Shown here piece after piece: positions 46,613-57,904 of a DNA stretch of 64,000 bases. The translations under genes and the position numbers were made by a program. Position 1 is the stretch's first letter. Every line of letters begins with the position of its first letter. Origin of the DNA: Floccularia luteovirens (lineage: Eukaryota > Basidiomycota > Agaricomycetes > Agaricales > Squamanitaceae). Under the pieces are notes generated by a model. That model did no database searches, was not told the origin of the DNA, and was given only the letters and a program-made list of their open reading frames with translations. Location: assembly GCA_009739215.1 (NCBI GenBank), contig VSJF01000008.1:1674001-1738000 (forward strand). Reading direction: 5' to 3'.

Positions 46613-48329
46613 TCAAGAAAATACAGCTTCATCCCAGGTAGCTGCAGGGAATGCATCTTCATCTACTGTAAGAGGCCACGTCGTATCATCTCTAGCCTTT
46701 ACAACCTGTTTTATGTGATTGTGTCAGTATGAAAATAGAATCACGAAATATCGCTTACCTTGCTGAGGAACTCTCTACTTCTTTCCATATCCACGTCCAT
46801 CTTTCCTAAGATTGCGGTATGCTGCTGAACATCTCTCAGCATCCGATCGATTTCCGATTTCGTTGCATTTGTACGAGGCACAGGATCGAAAAATGTCACT
46901 GTGCAGTCAGATGATATTTGTGCGTTGATATCTCCAGATTCTATCTAAACATTGGATGTTATGAGACACAGGTAAGAAGCGAGGGAAACAACGACTCACC
47001 ATACTCAATAAAAGTTGCCTGACCTTATCCTCCGATTCAATCCTCACAACGCGTCCAATATCAACAAGGCTGAGAGTTAAATACGTTGCTGTTAAATGTT
47101 GAAGTAGCCAACGAGGTGCTCGGCGAATCGCTTGTTGAATAAGACCTATATTTTTATCCTATGCATACATCGAGCTATCAGAGGCATTTGACATGAAGCA
47201 ATGATACTTACAGTGGCGAACAGATGTCTTGCTTCATCCGCTATACGTTGAAGCTGATCCATATTCTGTGGATATGAATTGATAAATGCGTTATAAGGCG
47301 TCGATTTGAAAAGTCGAGTTAGCATTGAGTTTGTATATTTCGGGAGAGGTGTAGTCTATAACGACAAAGTAAGATTCAGTACAAAGAAGAAAAAGCGGAC
47401 ATACCTTCCCATGCCCAATCAATTGTATCAAACTTAGTTTTTTCAATGCCTCCATCTGCACCGCAGAAGGGTGTGTACCCGGACTAGTCGCGCAGATCTC
47501 GAAACACTCCAATGCTTCATCCCATTTCTCCAGCGCAGCTAGAGCTATTCCACCCGCATAGTGATATGTCAGGTTATCGTTATAGTGGAGATCGGATAAA
47601 TTGGTGTCAATGTTCGTGATCGGATGCGAGAGTACTGGGATGGCTGCAGAGAAGTGTCGGGTCGTTACACACGTCTGGAAAGGAGTGAAATAGGAATGAT
47701 TGAGAGAATTTGAATGAGCTCTACCATGATAAAGATTTGATGAATTGTAGTCAAATATGAAGGATCGTAAGGATAACGTTGTACAAGCCCGTACAGAGGT
47801 TCGATGGCCAGTTTTAGCTAGAAAGTTCAATATTTCAGTTTAGATAACAATGTCAAACGACTCACGTTGTTTTCCCTGACTGCGAGGTTCTTGATACCTT
47901 TTGCAAGCATCGTAACTACGGAGTCCGGTAAGGTGATGAAGAGGACGAAGAGTTACTACATGCCTCGATCTGGAGCGATACGTGCATGTTCTGGGATGAA
48001 GTTATGACAAAAATCTCGAATGATGGTCCACTCAGGTGGTTGTGCAGTCGGTACGCCCAGTCTTGCAGATCTATATGGAATGGATAGTTAAGATGGATAG
48101 ACAATATGACAGAAAGGAGTTACAAGATGTATAGCACTCCAAGTGTATTGGCAGACATATCAAGTACTGATAACGGGTCCGATCCACCAGACAAGGTGCT
48201 AGCAAGTATCAGCTCTCTTGATTCCCGGGGTAGAACATTCCGTATGCTATGATTCAGAGTAGGCAGATGAGTTGTTGTTGTGATCAAGTTGAGAATGCTA
48301 TCGAGACTGAGTTGGTCGTTGGATGCCAT
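46613..48329 (-). CDS. COP9 signalosome complex subunit 3
   Basis: Nine exons (48329-48124, 48070-47964, 47915-47866, 47817-47725, 47674-47405, 47355-47212, 47158-47000, 46944-46759, 46705-46613) give 435 residues, as expected. Family signatures: ANTLGVLYIL…RLGVPTAQPP, TCVTTRHF.AA.PVL, NDNLTYHYAGGIAL, LIQLIGHGK, and the PCI domain (LFATDKNIGLIQQAIRRAPRW to VTFFDPVPR). CSN3 is a structural subunit of the complex that removes NEDD8 from cullins and so resets SCF ubiquitin ligases. Intron 2 needs a GC donor (GCATGT); the nearby GT gives the wrong phase. The ATG at 48329 starts MASNDQLSLDSIL, matching the family. Confidence 0.94.
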
Positions 48330-48546
48330 GGAAGGGTGTGGTAAGATGGTAGTTTGACTCAAAGTGCATGGTTTGAATGTTTATGAAACATTTACATTAG
48401 AATGTAGACATAACTTGATTTTTATCTGTGCTTGGTTGTACTTTGAATGTTGCTTCGATAACCAATATAATCCATTCACATCTCTAAATAAGCTTGACTG
48501 ACTAAGATAACTATCTATCAAAGAAATGCCTCTAGAAAATTATCCT

Positions 48547-51059
48547 TCACTGCTGTTCTGGTTCAGGTGCTGGCGGAGCGGGTAGAACAGGGGGTGTAAA
48601 TAAGGGAATGAAGTCCAACGGATTTGGCAAGTCATGACTGTTATTATTATTGTTGTTATTATTTTTGTTGTTGTGCTGATGGACGATGTTGTTAGAAAAT
48701 TGGATGTATCTTGATCAAAACTACTCACCTTATTTCCCCTACCACCACGACCTCTGCGTCTAGCAAGGAACGATCGGCGTTCATTATCGTTACCTTCATC
48801 TCCTCCATCTTGCATACCATCTTGGTGGTGCTTACGTCCCTAAATAAACTATCAGGACGGTTAGACGTTCACGAATGTCAGTAAAACTCACATGCTTGCC
48901 ATGGCGCTGCAGAAAAGTGGGTAACATGGTTAGAAAAAACTTGATAATATGTGTGGATTATTTACCCTGCGAGTTTCCAGTCCACGAGTCTGTTTCACCT
49001 ATTCCGAAACTATCAGCGTCATGTCTGAGGAGAGGGATTGCATATTATTTACGTTTTTTCCTGATCCTCGGTTCGAAGTAGGCTTAGTTGAACCAGGTGC
49101 ACCGGACGGCGCAGAAGACAGCGCAGAAGAGGACGCAGCAGATGGTGCAGAAGACGGCGCAACAGTCGATGTGCCTCCGGAGCCATCAGGACCATCTGCT
49201 TGAAGGAGTCGGTGTGCCGTTTCCAGGATTTACATCAGGAGTCCCATTGACAGGGGTTGCTGGAGGTTGCTGATCAATGTTCTTGTTGGGTCCGTTATCT
49301 CCCTCGTGCGACTTGTGGTCATCACAATGATTGTCATGATGCTTGTTGTGATGCTTGTCGTGATGCTTGTGATGCTTGCCCTGTTGTCAATCATTAAGTA
49401 TTAAGCATTGTTCCCCCGTACCCAATGAGTACTCACTCCTCTGTGTTTGCGGTGCTATTAAGGGCGGGAATTTAGTAAATCGAGCAGAAGATAGTGAATG
49501 GCTCAATTACCCTTCGTGGTGGCCAGCGGCTTTCGAGTGAGCGACCCTCTGGCTGTAAATACGAAAATGTAAGTATTATTATTTTTCATAGAAATGTCAA
49601 CAGACGTACTTCAGTGGTTGGCGGTGCGTTGCTTGGGTCAGCCTCAGGCGTTGCGGGAGCGGGTGTCGCGGGAGGAGTTTGTTGATTACTGCCCTGGTTG
49701 TGTCCATGGTGCCAGTGATGCTTGCGATTTCCCTGTTAATCATTGATTACTAAGCGTCATTTCACCCATAACCTAGCAGGATTGAGCACTCACCCCTCCG
49801 TGTCTTCCGTGCTATTGATGGTGAGAATTTAGTACATTAATCAGGGGATAGTAAATAATTCATACCCCTCGTGGAGGCCAACGACTCTCGAGCGAACGAC
49901 CCTCTGGCTGTAAATATGTAATGTCAGTATTAATTTTAAATAAAAATGTTAACAGGCGCACTTGGGTAGTTGGCGGTGCGTTTGCTGGGTCAGGTGTTGC
50001 AGGATCACCTATCCCAGGAACTGTAATAGGCGGGATGGGAACGTCAATGTTGACCCCATTGTTTCCACCATTATGATCTTTATGGTGTTTGTGTTTACGG
50101 TGTTTCTTGCCTCCCTATAACTCCATCAGACATTACTGCAGACGTTGGGATAAATTTACATACATGACCATGTCCCTTGGGCTTGAGAAGGGAAATGTAA
50201 GCATGTAAAGAAATGTTTTCATATGGATAGTGTAACTACCTTGCGGCGAGCCTCTAGGGACCGACGACCCTCGGGCTTGTTTGCAGATCAGTTGAATTGA
50301 TTAATCACAACCTCTTTTAGACTCACTTGTGTTGTTGGTGGTGCCTCTGGAGTGGGTGTATCTGGTTCTCCAGAACTTAAATCGGGCGTTGCTGGGGTTG
50401 GCGGTGTGCTATCAGGGTTCTGGTGATGCTGATTATTCTACGCACAAAATTGAGTGCTTCAGTTGGGAAAGATTGTAGGGGTCACATACTCCATGATGCT
50501 TGTGGTGCTTGTGCTTGTGCTTGCGATGCTGGGCACACGAGGACATGCTTTCAGATTGTGGGTGTAGGAATGGTTATAGTGGTTCAACTCACCCTCTTCC
50601 CACGCGCTTCGAGTGACCGTTCCTAAAGTTCCGGTTAGTTATTCCATCTTCTGTATGTATTGGTTGGAGATGCTAACCTGGTTCTCATTTGCTAGTTGGG
50701 TGACCTAACGAGATTGTTAGGAAAGTACGAAAAGTGGAAATCATTACATACATCAGTCCCGACGGTAACAACGTCAGGAAGGGAGGGAGGTGGCATCTTG
50801 AACCTGAATCTACGGCTCTCAAGGGTACCGTGCTCTTCACGAGCCTCCATAACATCCCTGGCATCATAGTCATGAACTTCACGAGATTCTAAGTCATTGG
50901 CATCTTCGCGTTCAACCAGGTTGGTGGAGGTTGAGTCCTGAAATAAAGTCAGGGGGTGACATAGGGTAGAAAGAACTATGTACTGACAACCGGGAGTCCT
51001 AGGACGGTGCCGCCGTATGCAAGGCAAGCAAGGAGAGTGAGACTAGAAGTGGGACGCAT
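48547..51059 (-). CDS. Secreted His/Lys-rich modular repeat protein with microexons
   Basis: Nineteen exons, every intron in phase 0, give about 508 residues from ATG 51059 to TGA 48549-48547. Exon 1 is a signal peptide (SSLTLLACLAYGGTVLG). Exon 2 is an acidic/Arg propeptide-like segment with ESRE, DARD, EARE, ESRR. Then a module repeats about five times: (i) an exon with RSLExR and a dibasic or PPR end (ERSLEARGKR; PEGRRSLEARRK; PEGRSLESRWPPRG; PEGRSLESRWPPRR; VKQTRGLETRR); (ii) a 15-18 nt exon (PKGHGH; HGRHGG; HRKHRG; RHGKH); (iii) a His/Lys-rich exon passing into a Pro/Thr linker ending PPTTQ/E. The basic sites suggest Kex2 cleavage into His-rich peptides; metal binding is possible. One base near 49201 breaks exon 15 (otherwise stop at 49186). 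No known family recognised. Confidence 0.78.
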
Positions 51060-51964
51060 TATGTTGAACGTAACGACTTGAGAGTTCTGTGAATAATGTC
51101 AGGTAGACGTATCGCAGTGACTGTGTATGAGAACATACTTGGTAGTGGTTAAAAATATGAGGGACCAGCCCAATAGGATATCTACGCAATAACGCGTTAG
51201 ATGAAGAGAGATGAAGAGAGAACCAAAAGTAAGGTACCTGTAGATAGTATGAGAAGGATGCACCGGGCACTCTGCTGAAGATTGAGGGATAGACCAGCAC
51301 CGTATTTATACATGAACGTCTTGCACTCTTTCAACTGAAAACATGTAACAGAGGACCAATACTGACGTTCCAAGGAGTCTCAAACAGCTGATGAATTGAT
51401 ACTCTCAAAATCAGCCTGTATCGAAACAATCGTGGCATGCCTGAAAACACCTTAGCTGTTGCTGTTGCCTTGTCTAGAGCCGTGGCACTGTGGTGATGAT
51501 ACTCATGACTAGGGTCACTCGTTGCTTCCGAGTAGGAATGCATATTGTAGCATTGGTAGTGGTACGAAGGCGCATATCAATCAAGTTATTATTAATAAGG
51601 CTATGTTAGAGTGTTTCGAATAGCAGCCGTGATGGTTGTTTGTCACATCTGCCGTGGCGCAACGCCTGGCTTGATAATGTCCAGAGCGGGTATATTCGAA
51701 ATGAGTGACGTGTGCGTACAAGTTAAATACAGTTACGATGCTAAAATTATTGGTTACAACAGTGTTATACAAATGAGTGGTGTTATGGGCATCTAAATCC
51801 TGCAGAGACCCTAGAAAATTGATCTCCAAAACAAAGGAATGAAAACCATGAATTTCGTTAAGATAACGCATTCTAACCACTGGATGTCACCGAGTCGCTT
51901 GAAATTGTCTTGTGTGTATCCAGGATCTGATCAACCACGAATTAATGGGTAAATGGTGAAACAT
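51060..51964. other. Intergenic, no gene recognised
   Basis: Upstream region of the modular repeat gene and downstream region of the second DUF6534 gene. Short frames only. Confidence 0.5.
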
Positions 51965-53843
51965 TCAATCAGTCACACTAACATTCGAACAGTTCAGTGT
52001 GGTTGGGGAAACAGGACTCCAAAAGCTGGAAGTGGCTTGTGGTTTGAGATGGTGATACGAGTGTTTCTGTGCCAATGAACTTTCTTCGTCTGACTCGTGG
52101 GTGCGTTTTCTGGCGTTTAGCATGGCGAGGAAAGATCCAACGTATACTGTCGTATATAACGATAAGTTAACACATCATGAATGAGTAGAAAGGAGTTTGT
52201 ACGTTTGGTCAAAAGAAATTCCAATGCGACGAAAACGAAAGTGTTTGGTAAAAGGATGTACTATCAGAAGGATGAGCATCTTCGCATGCGTCCAGCTAGA
52301 TCACGTACCGAAAAGAGTGCAGATAGTGAACAGGCGCTTGATGGAGTATAAGGAACTTGGTCGTGGAGTGAGAAATTTATGCCAACCTTGTTAACAACCC
52401 AGAACTAAGTGTGTATTGGATGATAACGGAAATTCTTGAATTCAGCCTGTAAGGGTACGTAAATTAATATTGTGATCGTTTCATTCCAGGAAATGAACTA
52501 ACGGGGATGCTTCTCCCTTACTCTTCCGTAAGTAGAAGCACATCGCGGAAGTGATCACAAAATCTATCGTAGTCGAGGTTGCAAGAGCACTGTAGATAGC
52601 CCACTATCAAAAATAAAAGTTTATCATTTAAGACGAAACAAAAAGTAGTAGTTAACTCACCGATATTTGATCCAGGTCGGGATATGTGTGGACTGGTGTA
52701 ACTTTGCTGCAGTTTAGAAAGTTTGGACTAAAGCATGAGATGTGTAAACTCTTACATCTTGTAAGAAAGGACTATAGATAATTCATAAGGCATACATAAC
52801 AGAATAAAAGGATCATATTCTCACCTACGCCAATAGCTGTTAGTTACCGTTGATTAGGATGAGCGCTGATCTCTGAATGTCAATAACGGAAGCACATACC
52901 AAACCCGGCTGTCACAACAGATGCCTGTCAAAGAAGCAGTCAGATACCATCTGAAACAGATTAAGATGATTGCTTACAACAAAATACCCCAAAAAACCGC
53001 GGTGATACCCACCAACTATAAAGAAACTATCAGAAAATACCATCCCAACTTGTATAGATGTTAAGACTTACGCAACCATACGCGCATAGCGTATAGACTG
53101 TGTAAGAATTAGTTAATCTTATGGAAGGTTGTAAATTTAAGGATGATTTAGACACCTATGAACGATCAGAGTCACAACGACCTAAAGCCGGTGAAGTGAG
53201 CGATAGAATATACATGGGCAGGTAATACATACATTGACGGAAACTTGAAGCTGAGAAGTTTTCTGTGTGAGTAGATATCGCAAATACATTCATTCACTCC
53301 ATGCCCACCTTTAATGACCTATTACAGAGTTGAATGAGAAATGAGGCGAGTTAGAGGAATGATCACACAATACCATTCGATATGCAAGAGACCCAATATG
53401 TTTCCAAAATCACCGACAACATATTTATACACAGAATGGATAGTTAATGCCAGATGTAATGCGTCCAGTGTTCTGGTGGAGGCGAGATTCGATATGCAAA
53501 CTTGTCATAAGCACGAACGACTTACCCCAAAATTGCAACCTTGAACAATGTAAGACTATTTATAAACCAATTTATGAAAGCACTACTCACAGAAAACTTG
53601 TGAAGCAGAGAATCGCGGGGGTAGTAATGGTAAAAGCGATAGATTTGAAGAACGTTGATCCCGAATAAACTAAAAAGTGAAACGAAACATCAGAACCGAT
53701 ATCGACGGGACTGCACTGCAAAGTTTTGCTCACAATGATGCGCCAATGACTCCCAGAACAAGTGCGCCGATCGTGTTATCCAAAGTCTGCTGCTGTAAAC
53801 TCAACATCATCGATCCAGGAGTTGTAGCGTTGAGAGACGACAT
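51965..53843 (-). CDS. DUF6534 seven-helix membrane protein, gene 2
   Basis: ATG at 53843 (or 53810) to TGA 51967-51965, in more than ten short exons. The spliced chain shows the family pattern: QQTLDNTIGALVLGVIGASF then LFGINVLQIYRFYHYYPRDS, RTLDALHLALTIHSVYKYV, QVSVNVVVTLIVHSLYAMRVW, TIDFVITSAMCFYLRKSKGE, SVIIQYTLSSGLLTSACSLSA, YILLPNTFVFVALEFLLTK and the ending YVGSFLAMLNARKR with a Ser/His-rich cytosolic tail. All seven helices are accounted for and the exons I followed keep phase. Function unknown. Confidence 0.8.
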
Positions 53844-55123
53844 GGAAAGGAAACGGTATGGAGAAGGAGCGAGTGGAAAACAAAGACAAAAGAATGGTGC
53901 TATTTCAGAGCTGGAATGGAAGGGTAGGGTCACCTCTACGGGGATAGTTGCTGTGCAAGCTAAAATAACTTGCCGGAATCAGAGTGCAATGGGAGCCAGG
54001 CCCCGCGCATATTTTCGCAGGCCTTTGACAAAAGCCGAATTGTGGATCGAGGGTTAGCCACATGGCTTCTGAGTGTACCATAGCGGGCGAAATTGTTTTC
54101 CGACCGCCTAAGGGACAAACCAAGGCAGTACACAGTTCATCCCACAAGGCTTCGGACACAACTCGATGGCGATTATGATGACATATGGTCCTATTTCTCG
54201 AGATAATTGGGCCTGAACATGTTGGAAAATGAGTCACTACATTTGCCTGCAGGCTGATCCAAAGTGGTGCCTACCATGTGTTGGTTTTAGTTTGTTTTCC
54301 GAATACAGAAATTACGGCAGGATTGTTTGTTTGTTGTGACACCGTACAATTGAACGGAAAATATATTAAGACTCCAGTTAGATAAACGGGAGATGGATAA
54401 GCCTGCAGTGAAGGTTCAGCTGCTAGATTAATTGTGTAGAATGCAGATCGACCCCGATGGGTGAGATTAGGGATATACCATCGGACATGGTGGGATTAAT
54501 CAACATCATTAAAACATAAGCAGTAAACTGTTGGGGACCCGTAAAAAACCTAGAATAGAATGGGATAGAATGAGATCAGATAAAAATCAAGCACTGCAAT
54601 TATCAGAGAAGACAAAATCTGAACAAAAAGAAATTTAATGAGCAGTGAACTAGTGACTCCCAAGAATAGACCTACGTTTCCAGATGGTAATTCCACTTTA
54701 TGTCTGTATCGTCACTAATCATGCTACAAGGAAAAAAATTCGAACACGCAGTGGGGATTTTCTGGGCTGCAACGTGGCTGCATATTTTCAGGTCCGATAT
54801 AAATCAAGACATATTTAGCGAAAATTGGAACGCTTCCGATTTAAAAGAAGAAAGCTGTGCTTTCGGCATGCGCAAACGGTGTCCGTTCTCAACACTGTGA
54901 TGTAGTATGACGTTATGCTAGGCGACGTTGAACAGCATTAGAGGATGTTGTTTTCATCGTTTACTCTTATGAATGTCAATTTAGATGATTGGGACTGGAA
55001 TAAGCGTGTATAAAGTGTGGCGTAGGTACATCACATGTCAATTTCACGCCTGAGGGACGTAAGGATTTGATACTGGTTCCGAAAAACATAATAGACACAC
55101 CACTATGGTAACATTCTAAGTGT
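53844..55123. other. Intergenic 1.3 kb
   Basis: Between the start of DUF6534 gene 2 and the end of QCR6, both on the minus strand. Nothing recognised. Confidence 0.5.
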
Positions 55124-55746
55124 CTAGCGTAGTTTGGTGAAAAGTTTTGGTGCGGCGCAATCCTATAAATTTATGTTGTTAGTCGTGATATTGAGGAACC
55201 TATGAAGGGCATACATCGACACAGTGCATCATACTGTATAAAGTGGAATCAGTGTCAATGTTTTGTAAAGGAAAAAGGATACAAACTGGACTGGGTACAT
55301 TATAGTAGCCGGAACAGATAGAATATAATAGTAAGCGGATATTACACTGTACATAGCAGTGAACAACACGTACAACTGAATGGTAAAAGTATTTTAGCTA
55401 ATTAGCTCTAGGCGCAGACAACAGATACGTACAGTTCTTCTACGCAATCCTCTCCTTTGAAACCCTGGCCCGACTGAACCTTCTCTTGACAGTGCTCGAA
55501 ATGCTTAGCAAGAGCAGCACATTTGGACGACTCTTTGCATTCCTCTCTAAGGGCTGGTTGAAGCTATAATTTTTGTTGTAAGTGGTAAGAAAATTGAACA
55601 AAAAAAAGACATACATCCTCGGGTTCTTCTTCTTCTACCTCTTCCTGCTGCGCAGTTTCGTTCTCGCTGTCTGGCTTCTCCTCGGGAGCATCTGCGTGGA
55701 CTGTTGAAATGAAGGAAGAAAAGAAAGTAGAAATGCTGGAAGTCAT
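55124..55746 (-). CDS. QCR6: Cytochrome bc1 complex hinge protein (subunit 6)
   Basis: Four exons (55746-55615, 55563-55433, 55233-55215, 55162-55124) give 106 residues. After a Ser/Phe-rich start comes the acidic block typical of the hinge protein (QQEEVEEEEPED), then the UCR hinge domain with its cysteine pairs: LREECKESSKCAALAKHFEHC, GEDCVEEL and MMHCVDDCAAPKLFTKL. The protein sits on the intermembrane side of respiratory complex III next to cytochrome c1 and helps it dock cytochrome c. Exon 3 has only 19 nt and follows a 199-bp intron, about four times the local norm. Confidence 0.93.
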
Positions 55747-55901
55747 TTTTGTTTGACACCAGTACAAGTAAACGGGATAAATCGAGGAAGAGTTTAACAG
55801 ATCACGGGACCCTTCCTTTCCCGGACAAACCCGATGCGACAATTTATTTCCACACCGTACGGGGACAGGTACATATACCACAGTGTTAGTATCAATACAA
55901 C
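55747..55901. promoter_or_regulatory. Divergent promoter QCR6 / F-box-WD gene
   Basis: Only 155 bp separate the two start codons, so the genes share an upstream region. No clear TATA box in either direction. Confidence 0.6.
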
Positions 55902-57557
55902 ATGTTCACACAACTTACATCTGCGGATAGCGATGTTCTTGTTCATATTTTCTCATTCTTGCGCCCTCCAGAGATACTTTGCTTAAGACAGGTCATTTCA
56001 TATGATACACACAAAATTGCTCACTTTGACAATCATCATAGACATGCAAGCTTATGTGCACCATATCTTATCTACGCATTGTGTGGACCAATGCTTGTAA
56101 CTTCCATATCTTACAAAACGGGTACCCTTTCCCCACCATTCCGTTAAGTCGTATGTCTGTCCAAGAATTGGAACGCAGAGTATGTCACGCATACCATCTC
56201 GCTGCAAAATGGTGTTCCGAAAACTGGACAACCAGGAATAGGACTCTCGTTGACGTAAACGAGAATTCCGTCTCCAAAGTGCGATTTGTCCCAGGATATG
56301 ATGGGACTTTAATCCTTACAATCTCCATGAGCGTCTGGTCCGTCATCACCATTTGGAATATTGCTGCTCAGCCAAAGAAATGTTTAACATGGTCCCCAAA
56401 AGGAGCCATCTTTAATGGGTTTGCCTTGAACACCGATGTAGAATCAAAGGCTACTCTCGCTTTATCGGTCTTGAAAGATGGGTTGGTTATCCATTACCGT
56501 CCATGGTATTCAGCAGTATCACTAAGGTCTGACATCCAGTGAGAAAACGGTCCAGATATTGTCGCTGCAAAGGAAAGGCGATAATATGGCCTTTGATATC
56601 ATATATTCTCATCAGACAAATTTCAAACCAATTACCCTAAATGGTGACCTTCTTGCTCTGAGTGATGACGGCTGCCAGACGGCTATATGGAATTGGGCAA
56701 ATGGCAAAAGCGCTATTTTGCAAACTGCAAATACAGAGCAAGAAATTTGGCAGGTAGCATAGTTTTATCCTAAACATTTTGTTCACTAATACTAACGAAT
56801 AAACAGAATAACTACTGTCTTAGTGTTCTCTTTTGCATATCAGAGCGTCCTTGTTGTCAGAGCTCGGTCTCTTTCTTTGTTTCCCATGCCCGAACTACGT
56901 AGTAGTGAGGACACGCTCGTCTCCTACGAACCTCTCGCCAGCCACTCCTTTGGATGGATTGATGGAATTTCTGTAACCCTTTATCCAAGGGTTGATTCAT
57001 ATGTAGCAGATGCATCCCAGAAAATTGCCATTTTAGTCCGTGCAAAGACTGACGACTTCTGGTCCCGCAACAACCATACTATAGACTTACACATGCTGTT
57101 CCCCAACACTGACTATGAGTCTTCCGACAATGGCACATATTCTTCTGCTTCGGAATCTCTTCGCACTTTACCATATTCATTTCCCCCAATCAAAATGGAG
57201 CAAGTTCGCTCCCTCCGTGGTCCACTAAACTGCTGCGATGTCAAGCTAGGTCCTTGTGGGACAGCACTTTGGATTCAACCTCAAGATCGCACGCTTTCTG
57301 GACTTATATGGGATCCTGGCGAAGGTTACCCTCCCATCATGCGAGTGGAGAATGGATACGAAAGTCTGATAGCGACGGTTTTCCCTGGCCCCCTACATTC
57401 ATATCCTGAGAGTAAATACTCGACTGCAGACAGGAAAGAAGGTAAGGACCTATGCGTGAATATGCACAATAATTGGACCTCGCTTGATTATGATGAGGAT
57501 CTTGGAAAAATTGTAATCGGTTCGAGTTTGGGGCAGATTTTGATTCTCGACTTGTAA
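55902..57557 (+). CDS. F-box protein with WD40-like C-terminal region (one frameshift)
   Basis: Starts LTSADSDVLVHIFSFLRPPEILCLRQ (F-box, residues 4-40). Spliced exons follow: CAG 55992 joined to about 56042, GATGG 56482 joined to 56541, and CAG 56755 joined to 56807. The rest forms a beta-propeller-like domain seen in Agaricomycete F-box/WD proteins (VWSVITIWNI; LLALSDDGCQTAIWNW; VVRARSLSLFPMPEL; CGTALWIQPQDRT; GKIVIGSSLGQILILDL at the end). Around 56831-56834 the frame must shift by one: with four T the exon reads VLFCISER, with three T it reads VLFAYQSVLVV, as the family pattern demands. The product probably recruits substrates to an SCF ligase. Confidence 0.75.
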
Positions 57558-57904
57558 ATATAATATGTACCATGACAATTACGTATCAGTAATGATAAAA
57601 CCAATCAGACAGCATCTGAGTCTTACCCACACCTTCCTCTTCAGCGCCCAGAACCGAACATGTAACGTCCCTGTACCCTTCGCTACGATCCCCAAGTTGA
57701 AGGCATTAATTGGAAGGCAGGGAAGTGGCAGAGTGGGGGTCCTGGATATGGTTTTAGACTAAACACCAAAAGTTATTCGGCTTTTCGTTTAAAAAAACCC
57801 AGCATTTCTATAGCGAACCCCAATTGTTCATTGAACTAACAATGAACCTTTCTAACTAAGCACATCCACCATATGTTGATACATGTTCGTGAGGAATTTA
57901 GAAT
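57558..57904. other. Intergenic
   Basis: Promoter region of the WRAP53-like gene; no motif stands out. Confidence 0.4.

Noticed and set aside
47963..47963. GT donor (GTAGTA) two codons downstream for CSN3 intron 2
   Set aside because: It leaves the wrong phase for the conserved TMLAKG that follows; the GC donor fits.
49088..49273. Plus-strand frames at 48,875-49,685
   Set aside because: Antisense to the modular repeat gene; repeats in the minus-strand exons cause them.
53905..54237. Minus-strand 110-codon frame upstream of DUF6534 gene 2
   Set aside because: Arg/His/Cys-rich without recognisable pattern and without intron support; it overlaps the expected promoter region.
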